A DNA stretch of 27,742 bases from Firmicutes bacterium CAG:646. Its GTDB lineage: Bacteria; Bacillota; Clostridia; Lachnospirales; Lachnospiraceae. This document shows positions 22,517 through 27,742 of this stretch, piece by piece. Every line of letters begins with the position of its first letter. The first letter of the stretch is position 1. Below the pieces are notes generated by a model that worked only from the letters and a program-made list of their open reading frames with translations, did not search any database and was not told the origin of the DNA. Position numbers and translations under genes: made by a program. The stretch covers positions 1 through 27,742 of the forward strand of contig HF995330.1 in assembly GCA_000432335.1 (NCBI GenBank). Direction: 5' to 3'.

Positions 22517-22548
22517 TCAAAATAGATGTGAATATATGGGAAAACAGG

Positions 22549-22575
22549 GAGCGGGGGTATTTTCTCCGCTCTTTT
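22549..22575 (+). terminator. Terminator of the transketolase operon
   Basis: GAGCGG at 22549-22554 pairs with CCGCTC at 22566-22571, followed by TTTT at 22572-22575. Confidence 0.75.
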
Positions 22576-22634
22576 GCGTAAAAATAGAAGTGATGAATGG
22601 GAAACATGGATAAATTCAGACAGGAGTGAGGCAT

Positions 22635-23363
22635 ATGTCAACAGTATTACCGATTCCAAAACCGAAGATTTCATCGGCAGATATCAGAAAAAAGAGATTT
22701 GAGACGAAGGAAGAAAATCAGGAATTTTATGAGTGCATCAAGGATATTATTTCTCATCCGGTGGTCTTGCAGATGAAGAACTTTTATCAGCATTGTGATA
22801 CGGACTGTTATGATCACTGCCTGAATGTGGCGTATAATAATTTTCGTATCTGCAGACATCTGGGGTTGGATGCACGTTCGGCTGCCCGGGGAGGGATGCT
22901 TCACGATCTTTTTCTTTATGATTGGCGGCAGCACAGGAGAAAGACGGGGGACAGGCTTCATGCGATCACCCATCCTATTGCGGCTTACAAAAATGCCCGA
23001 AAGTATTTCAAGCTGAATAAGATTGAAAAAGAGGTGATTACAAAACACATGTGGCCGGTTTCGGTGATCCCTCCTCGATATGCCGAGACGTATGTGATTT
23101 GTCTTACGGATAAATATTGCGGTTCCAGAGAAATTGCAGAGCATTACTCTGGTATTTTAAATAATAAGTTGTGGGGACGTCCATTTGCGTGGATGATGAA
23201 ACGGGCATTTGCCAGCCTTCCAAAAATCGAAGGCATTCAGGAACTGGCTCCGGAGAAGGATTCGATGGAAAGTGCAGCCAGACCGGAATCTTTTGCCCAG
23301 CAAAGGCGGCGGCACTCTTCCGGTTGGGTCCATGCATCCGGCAGGAGACATCGCTTTTCATAG
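22635..23363 (+). CDS. HD-domain phosphohydrolase-like protein
   Basis: The 242-residue protein has an HD-type metal-hydrolase core: a first histidine in DHCLNVAY (His61), the HD pair in GGMLHDLFLYDW (His90, Asp91), HAITHPIAAYKNA, and a distal aspartate in ICLTDKYC (Asp159). Such enzymes usually cleave phosphoesters of nucleotides; the substrate here is unknown. ATG 22635 follows AGGAG by 8 bases. The recognisable core ends near residue 200. The last ~40 residues are Arg/Ser-rich, low in hydrophobic pattern, and lie opposite the end of yyaC, so this tail may be a recent extension. The preceding terminator suggests its own promoter, which I could not identify. Confidence 0.82.
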   Translation: MSTVLPIPKPKISSADIRKKRFETKEENQEFYECIKDIISHPVVLQMKNFYQHCDTDCYDHCLNVAYNNFRICRHLGLDARSAARGGMLHDLFLYDWRQHRRKTGDRLHAITHPIAAYKNARKYFKLNKIEKEVITKHMWPVSVIPPRYAETYVICLTDKYCGSREIAEHYSGILNNKLWGRPFAWMMKRAFASLPKIEGIQELAPEKDSMESAARPESFAQQRRRHSSGWVHASGRRHRFS

Positions 23364-23911
23364 GTCAGGGGAAAGGCCCGCGTGATTCCGGCAGTAATGG
23401 TTTCTGCCATCTGAACCACGAAAGACAGCCGGGTAGTTTGCAAAAGAAGCTGTTCAAAATTTCCGGAAGTATTTAAGACTCCGGTGATAAAGATATCCCC
23501 TACAGGCGGGAGAGATTTGTGGACACCTGCGCCGGGGCAGATGGAACCGGTTCCTACGGTGATGAATCCGACATGTTTTGGGGAGCCCAAAGAGGCATCT
23601 ATCGCAATGGTAAGAGCAGATGGATGTCTCTTTTTGATTTTATTCAGCGTTTGCTCCAGATTCAGGGCATGTACAGGGTAATCGAGGGTACCGTAAACAT
23701 GAATATTTTTCCAATGACAGCGCGATAGCTGGTGTCCTACCAGAGGACCAAGACTGTCTCCGGTAATCCGGTCACTGCCGATACATACAAAGACAATATC
23801 CTCCCAGACAGGATTTGTTTTCATAATACATTTCTTTAACAGATGAGCCAGTTCGCAGCTTGCGGAGGGCTTTTTTTCGTTGATATAATAAACAGAACGT
23901 TTTGCTGACAT
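23237..23911 (-). CDS. yyaC: YyaC-type spore protein (germination-protease fold)
   Basis: The 224-residue product matches the YyaC/DUF1256 family, sporulation proteins related to the germination protease GPR. Signature segments are FVCIGSDRITGDSLGPLVGH (41-60), GTLDYPVHALNL (74-85), IAIDASLGSPKHVGFI (102-117) and PGAGVHKSLPPVGDIFITG (126-144). It therefore indicates a spore former. Its start is set by AAGGATG 9 bases upstream. The family core ends near residue 180 (ITAGITRAF); the last ~44 residues lie antisense to the 3' end of the HD gene and are probably not conserved. A promoter resembling a forespore (sigma-F) site is present upstream. Confidence 0.85.
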   Translation of the reverse strand: MSAKRSVYYINEKKPSASCELAHLLKKCIMKTNPVWEDIVFVCIGSDRITGDSLGPLVGHQLSRCHWKNIHVYGTLDYPVHALNLEQTLNKIKKRHPSALTIAIDASLGSPKHVGFITVGTGSICPGAGVHKSLPPVGDIFITGVLNTSGNFEQLLLQTTRLSFVVQMAETITAGITRAFPLTYEKRCLLPDAWTQPEECRRLCWAKDSGLAALSIESFSGASS

Positions 23912-23947
23912 ATCACAACATCCTTTCTTGATTCCTATGATGTTAGA

Positions 23948-23975
23948 ATTTTATCCACTCCTCTATAGAATATTC
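23948..23975 (-). promoter_or_regulatory. Possible forespore sigma promoter of yyaC
   Basis: On the minus strand GAATA (23975-23971) is followed after 14 bases by GGATAAAAT (23956-23948). This is close to the sigma-F pattern, GYWTA, about 15 bases, GGNRANANT, with one mismatch in each box. I recall yyaC being placed in the early forespore regulon of Bacillus, which fits. No good sigma-A promoter is visible instead. Confidence 0.4.
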
Positions 23976-24127
23976 AAAGAAAAATGGAAAAATGTTACAG
24001 AATCTTTTAAAACGGGTGTTTTATAAATTGGCGAAAAATGTCAGAAAAAAATCCGTTCCGGGCGTCATAAAATGATAAAATCCGCATAAAACTCATGGTA
24101 TGCTGATGCCTAAAAGGGGTGAAGGAT

Positions 24128-25420
24128 ATGATAGAGATTATCTATAAAGAAGAGCAGAAAAAAGCGGAAGGAAACGAAGAATTTTTTGAGGTTCCTAAAA
24201 ACATCAGACAAATCGGAGAGATTAAAGGGCACCAGAAAATCTATATAGAGGATTACGCATATACGTTTTTGAAGAAAATTTCCAGAAATCAGGAAAAGAG
24301 TGGGAAAGCGGCGATACTTTTTGGAAAATATCACTGGCTGGAAGGATGTTCCTACCTGTTTATCCGAAGCGCTTTGGAAATACAGGATCAGGAGGTGTCT
24401 GCGGAGCATATTGTATTTTCGGATAAAGTATGGGGACAGGTTTATGAGGACAGCAGAAAATACTTTCCTGAGCAGGAAATTGTGGGATGGTTTGTGAGTT
24501 TGCCGGGATTTAATATGCAGATGAATGAAGTGCTATTGAAAACGCATTTGAATCATTTTGCGGGCAACGACAAGGCGCTTTTTGTACTGGAGCCGGGAGA
24601 GAGCGAGGAAGCCTTCTTTTTGTATGAAAATAATCAGCTGGTCCGCCAGCCTGGGTATTACATTTATTATGAAAAAAATGATCTTATGCAATCGTATATG
24701 ATAGAGATGAGTCAGAACAAATCGATTGAAGAAACGGAAAAGGTTCCGGATCGGGCAGTTGTGGATTTTCGTAAGGCAGTAAAAGAAAAAAGAGAAGAGA
24801 CAGAAAAAGAGTCACAGGAAACAAAAACACCGTGGAAAAACTGGGTATTGGGGGCGAGCGCAGCGGCGGCAATTCTGGCAGTGGGCGTCACATTTTTTCA
24901 GGGATATCATAAAATGGTTGGGAATTTTCAGCAGTTATCCTCTGATGCAGAGCAGAATATAGAAAGTCAGATGGCGTCGACAGATCAGGTAGAGGCGACA
25001 CTGATTCCGTCAGTGATACCGGAGAGTGAAGGTTTGTTAAAAGAAGAGGAAGAGGCGGCGGACAAGCTGGAAACGGAACAGACGGAGAAAATGGAGGAAG
25101 TTCAGAAAACGGAAAAACAGGAGCAGCTGCAGGAGACGGAAAAACCGGAACCAGCAGGAGAAGAACTTGAGGAAAAAGAGAAGCCGGAGGAAGGAGCCGC
25201 GGTTCCTGACGGGGAAGCTTCTGAGACGGAAGAGACGGCAGCGGGGATGCAGAGTGGAGGGATTTTGCAGGAATACGTGATTCAAAGAGGAGATACCATG
25301 ACCAGTATTTGTAAAAATAAGTACGGTTCCATTCAAAGACTGGATGAGATTTGCCGATTAAATGGAATTGCACCGGATGATATCATCTATGCGGGACAAA
25401 AACTTATGCTTCCAGAATAA
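24128..25420 (+). CDS. Single-pass membrane protein: MPN/JAB-like domain plus LysM
   Basis: The 430-residue protein has three parts. Residues ~18-195 form a soluble alpha/beta domain: ENYAYTFL-like helix, AAILFGKYHWLEG, then IVGWFVSLPGF and LFVLEPGESEEAFFLYENN. The order resembles the MPN/JAB fold, but the metal-binding HxH and Asp of active JAMM proteases are absent. One membrane helix lies at about 238-258. An acidic Glu/Lys/Pro/Thr linker spans about 275-375. A C-terminal LysM peptidoglycan-binding domain (YVIQRGDTMTSICKNKYGS to GQKLMLPE, about 383-430) should be outside the cell. There is no signal peptide, so the N-terminus is cytoplasmic. ATG 24128 follows AAGGGG. Downstream are DUF5711 and CvpA genes, also membrane proteins. 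Confidence 0.75.
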   Translation: MIEIIYKEEQKKAEGNEEFFEVPKNIRQIGEIKGHQKIYIEDYAYTFLKKISRNQEKSGKAAILFGKYHWLEGCSYLFIRSALEIQDQEVSAEHIVFSDKVWGQVYEDSRKYFPEQEIVGWFVSLPGFNMQMNEVLLKTHLNHFAGNDKALFVLEPGESEEAFFLYENNQLVRQPGYYIYYEKNDLMQSYMIEMSQNKSIEETEKVPDRAVVDFRKAVKEKREETEKESQETKTPWKNWVLGASAAAAILAVGVTFFQGYHKMVGNFQQLSSDAEQNIESQMASTDQVEATLIPSVIPESEGLLKEEEEAADKLETEQTEKMEEVQKTEKQEQLQETEKPEPAGEELEEKEKPEEGAAVPDGEASETEETAAGMQSGGILQEYVIQRGDTMTSICKNKYGSIQRLDEICRLNGIAPDDIIYAGQKLMLPE

Positions 25421-25431
25421 GAGGAATTTAT

Positions 25432-25460
25432 TTGCCTGAGAAAATACATTGTGCTATGAT
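25432..25460 (+). promoter_or_regulatory. Promoter of the DUF5711/cvpA genes
   Basis: TTGCCT at 25432-25437 and TATGAT at 25455-25460 have a 17-base spacer, 41 bases before the DUF5711 gene. Confidence 0.6.
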
Positions 25461-25501
25461 GTAAGAAACAATGACTGAATTTGGTTGGATAAGGGGAATA
25501 T

Positions 25502-26746
25502 ATGAATTTTAAGCAGAAGATAAAAAATATGGGAGGAAAAATAGCCGCTATTTTTCCGGGTCTTTCAAAAGAAAAGGAAGAGCAGGGACCGATCAATAGC
25601 GTGTCGGAATATAAAGAGCGGATAAGACGATATCGGCAGAGAACGTTGTATCGGATGCTTGCGGGTGCGGGGATTGTTGTAGTTGGAGCGGTGGGCGGAT
25701 ATTTTCTGGCTGCAAATTGGACGTACAAGACGTACGATGTGGTGACGGAATATAGTCAGGAAGATGAAATTTCAGCGCAGTACATGCAATTTGGGGAATA
25801 CATTCTGAAATATGGCGGTGATGAGATCTCGCTTTTGGATCGTCAGGGGAAGCCGCTGTGGAATGATCCTCATGCAATGAATAATCCGGTGGTGGATGTG
25901 TGTCAGGGATATTGCGTCGTCTATGATAAAAATGGTAGTGAAATGGTCATTTTCAATGAGAAGGGGAAAGTGGGAAATATTCAGACCAATTTGCCTATTC
26001 TGAAGGTGCGGGTAGCGTCTCAGGGGGTGGTGGCAGCCATTTTGGAAGATGGTGATACTACCTGGGTCAACGTCTATGATTCAGATGGAAATGAGATTGT
26101 AACTGCGAAAACCAGTATCGACAGTCCGGGATATCCGGTGGATTTGTCCATATCGCCGGATGGACTGCTTCTGGGAGTCTCTTATCTGGGGGTGAAAAAT
26201 AATAAACCTTCCAGTTATGTGGCGTTTTACAATTTTGGAAATACGGGTCAGAATCAGATGGATAACATGGTCAGTGGGTATACGTATTCTAAAACACTGG
26301 TTCCCCAGATACAGTATCTGAACAATTCCAAAGCAGTGGCTTTTCGGGATGATGGTTTTGTGATTTTTGAAGGAAAACAGATTCCTGAAGAATCCAAGGT
26401 GGTTACTGTGGAAGATGAAATTTTGAGTACATTCTGCGACGACGAAAACATTGGTCTTGTATTTCGGAATACGCAGGGGGAATCACCTTATCGAATGGAA
26501 TTGTACAGCAGCACGGGGCGGTTGAAATGGGAAACAGGCGTGGATATAGCGTTTGAACACATTATGGTAAGCAAAGATCAGATCCTTTTATATAATAGCA
26601 GTGAGTTTGCCGTTTATTCTATGAATGGAACCTGCAGATATCAGGGCACTTTAAAAGAAGGAAGTGTTCAGAATATTTTTAAGGTTGCTCAAAATCGTTA
26701 TATGGTTATCATGGAAGGTGGAATGGAAACGATAAAACTTGGATAA
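25502..26746 (+). CDS. DUF5711 family membrane-anchored beta-propeller-like protein
   Basis: The 414-residue protein has a basic cytoplasmic N-terminus of about 50 residues (EYKERIRRYRQRTLYR), one membrane helix at about 52-71, and a long extracellular part built of repeated strands that alternate 'YDKNGSEMVIFNEKGK' and 'VYDSDGNEIV' type units with phrases such as LSISPDGLLLGVSYLG. That pattern is characteristic of beta-propeller proteins and, with the layout, of DUF5711, a family seen in Clostridia with no known function. AAGGGG precedes ATG 25502. It is 14 bases from the CvpA gene, so the two are co-transcribed. A role at the cell surface or in envelope maintenance is only an inference. Confidence 0.75.
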   Translation: MNFKQKIKNMGGKIAAIFPGLSKEKEEQGPINSVSEYKERIRRYRQRTLYRMLAGAGIVVVGAVGGYFLAANWTYKTYDVVTEYSQEDEISAQYMQFGEYILKYGGDEISLLDRQGKPLWNDPHAMNNPVVDVCQGYCVVYDKNGSEMVIFNEKGKVGNIQTNLPILKVRVASQGVVAAILEDGDTTWVNVYDSDGNEIVTAKTSIDSPGYPVDLSISPDGLLLGVSYLGVKNNKPSSYVAFYNFGNTGQNQMDNMVSGYTYSKTLVPQIQYLNNSKAVAFRDDGFVIFEGKQIPEESKVVTVEDEILSTFCDDENIGLVFRNTQGESPYRMELYSSTGRLKWETGVDIAFEHIMVSKDQILLYNSSEFAVYSMNGTCRYQGTLKEGSVQNIFKVAQNRYMVIMEGGMETIKLG

Positions 26747-26760
26747 GCGGGAGTGAGGAT

Positions 26761-27459
26761 ATGAACTGGCTTTTTTGGATGCTGTTGCTAATGATTTTGA
26801 TTTTTATAATCCAGGGATTTCGCAGGGGGCTGATCCGAACGGCGTTTTCCATGTTTTCGATAGTTATTGTGACGGTGGCTACGATGTGGCTGAATCCATA
26901 TATTGGAGGTGTGATCAGAGAAAATACGGACTGGCAGAAAAAACTGGAAGAAAAATGTAATGAGCTGTTGATGGAGCGGCTGGCGGAACAGTTGGAAATG
27001 TCGAATGCTTCGCAAAATTCTTTCATTGAAGAAATGCCATTGCCGGAGATTGTGAGAGAGAAACTGGCAAAAAATAATAACTTAGAGACGTATCAAGCTC
27101 TGGCGGTGGAAAATTTTGCAGGGTATCTTTCGAGATATATAGCAGCAGGGGTTGTGAGTGGGATTACATTTCTTATTTCTTTTGTTGTTGTATGGATTTT
27201 TATAAGAATTCTGCTGTGTGCGGTAGATAAGATTACAGAACTTCCGGTGATCGGGGGACTTAATCGGCTTGGAGGAATGCTGCTGGGAGTAGTGCAGGGA
27301 GTTTTATGGATCTGGATCATATTTCTGCTTATTACATTGTTTTGCGATACGCAAATGAGCAGATATTTAATGGGAATGATTCAGGAAAATCCGGCGCTTC
27401 TTTGGTTATATGACAGGAATTACCTGGTACAAATGCTTATGGAAATCTTATTGCGATAA
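26761..27459 (+). CDS. CvpA family membrane protein
   Basis: The 232-residue protein has helices at about 1-22, 26-46, 128-157 and 174-200, with a soluble insert at about 55-120 between the second and third. GFRRGLIRTAFSMFS at the N-terminus and DKITELPVIGGLNRLGGMLLGVVQG before the last helix are the CvpA signatures. In E. coli CvpA is needed for colicin V production and envelope robustness; in Firmicutes its role is not clear. GGAGTGAGG precedes ATG 26761. The last codons form one arm of the terminator hairpin. The insert makes it longer than the ~160-residue E. coli protein. Confidence 0.88.
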   Translation: MNWLFWMLLLMILIFIIQGFRRGLIRTAFSMFSIVIVTVATMWLNPYIGGVIRENTDWQKKLEEKCNELLMERLAEQLEMSNASQNSFIEEMPLPEIVREKLAKNNNLETYQALAVENFAGYLSRYIAAGVVSGITFLISFVVVWIFIRILLCAVDKITELPVIGGLNRLGGMLLGVVQGVLWIWIIFLLITLFCDTQMSRYLMGMIQENPALLWLYDRNYLVQMLMEILLR

Positions 27460-27486
27460 GTGTGGCGATAAGATTTCCATTTTTTT
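27439..27486 (+). terminator. Terminator overlapping the cvpA 3' end
   Basis: ATGGAAATCTTAT at 27439-27451 pairs perfectly over 13 bases with ATAAGATTTCCAT at 27468-27480, followed by TTTTTT at 27481-27486. The left arm is coding sequence of cvpA. Confidence 0.9.
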
Positions 27487-27497
27487 GAAAAAAGGTG

Positions 27498-27526
27498 TTG
27501 ACAAATGAATGGGTGAATGATATTAT
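27498..27526 (+). promoter_or_regulatory. rrn-type promoter P1
   Basis: TTGACA at 27498-27503 and TATTAT at 27521-27526 are 17 bases apart. It begins 12 bases after the cvpA terminator and is followed by the hairpin CTGTTC-GAGA-GAACAG at 27536-27551. Confidence 0.85.
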
Positions 27527-27574
27527 AAACGAGTTCTGTTCGAGAGAACAGCAACAAAACAAGTTTTTGAAAAA

Positions 27575-27684
27575 AACTTAAAAAAGTTGTTGACATCGAA
27601 AAGAACTTGTGATATGATATCAAAGTTGCTTGCGACGGAGTCGAAAAAGAACGAAAAAACTTCTTGAAAAAACTTAAAAAAGTT
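27575..27684. repeat. Repeated 14-mer upstream of promoters P2 and P3
   Basis: AACTTAAAAAAGTT occurs at 27575-27588 and again at 27671-27684, each exactly one base before a TTGACA box. The copies are 96 bases apart. The AT-rich, partly palindromic sequence could act as an UP element or a binding site. Confidence 0.7.
27590..27618 (+). promoter_or_regulatory. rrn-type promoter P2
   Basis: TTGACA at 27590-27595 and TATGAT at 27613-27618 are 17 bases apart. ATCAAAG follows, then a small hairpin CGAC-GGA-GTCG at 27633-27643. Confidence 0.85.
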
Positions 27685-27685
27685 C

Positions 27686-27714
27686 TTGACAAAGTCAAAA
27701 CAACATGATAAAAT
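27686..27714 (+). promoter_or_regulatory. rrn-type promoter P3
   Basis: TTGACA at 27686-27691 and TAAAAT at 27709-27714 are 17 bases apart. ATCAAAG follows, then the hairpin GCTGTC-TGA-GACAGC at 27721-27735. The window ends before any rRNA sequence. Confidence 0.85.
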
Positions 27715-27742
27715 ATCAAAGCTGTCTGAGACAGCGAAGAAC

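Noticed and set aside
24888..25373. Pro/Ser/Leu-rich minus-strand open frame
   Set aside because: It is the antisense of the acidic repetitive linker of the LysM protein; such low-complexity linkers produce open frames on the other strand.

Overview
The window looks like chromosome of a spore-forming Clostridia bacterium, most likely a Lachnospiraceae gut anaerobe. The reasons are AT-leaning sequence with Gram-positive ribosome-binding sites and sigma-A promoters, a large-type SRP RNA with an Alu domain, a split transketolase, a YyaC-type spore protein gene, an NrdG2-type radical SAM activase, and families I associate with this group (DUF5711, DUF6128-like, DUF4367, MMPL plus LxxG-repeat pairs). 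The genus is not resolved.

Left part (1-10124), accessory in character. A tRNA-Pro(CGG) with its own promoter and terminator comes first. It is followed by a divergent pair: a uroporphyrinogen-decarboxylase-family protein (minus) and an AraC regulator (plus). Next is a three-gene cassette of ECF-like sigma factor, membrane-anchored DUF4367-type anti-sigma candidate and small secreted protein. Then a TetR repressor (minus) diverges from an MMPL transporter translationally coupled to an 875-residue secreted LxxG-repeat protein. Three near-identical 13-bp palindromes between tetR and the transporter gene are probably the TetR operators.

Middle part (10125-17970), mostly housekeeping. It holds an AlaX-type alanyl-tRNA editing protein coupled to NrdG2, a DUF6128-like protein with a probable TTG start (minus), the tRNA adenosine deaminase TadA, tRNA-Ser(CGA), a membrane metallophosphoesterase, SRP RNA (minus), an M17 leucyl aminopeptidase and a 6-phosphofructokinase.

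Right part (17989-27742). The dnaX-ybaB-recR cluster has a possible programmed -1 frameshift site in dnaX. It is followed by split transketolase, an HD-domain protein whose 3' end overlaps yyaC on the other strand by 127 bp, and a membrane LysM protein with what looks like a degenerate MPN/JAB domain. A DUF5711 protein and a CvpA protein come next. The window ends in three tandem strong promoters of the kind that drive rRNA operons; the rRNA genes would lie just outside.

The observations most worth checking are the evenly spaced triple TetR operator, the ECF cassette with an eroded sigma-4 region, the dnaX slippery site with an SD-like element, the reciprocal HD/yyaC overlap, the MPN-like/LysM fusion, and the triple promoter array in which each predicted transcript begins with a different short hairpin. 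I do not see a CRISPR array, insertion sequence, prophage or obvious defence system. All calls are from reading the sequence; no database search was run.
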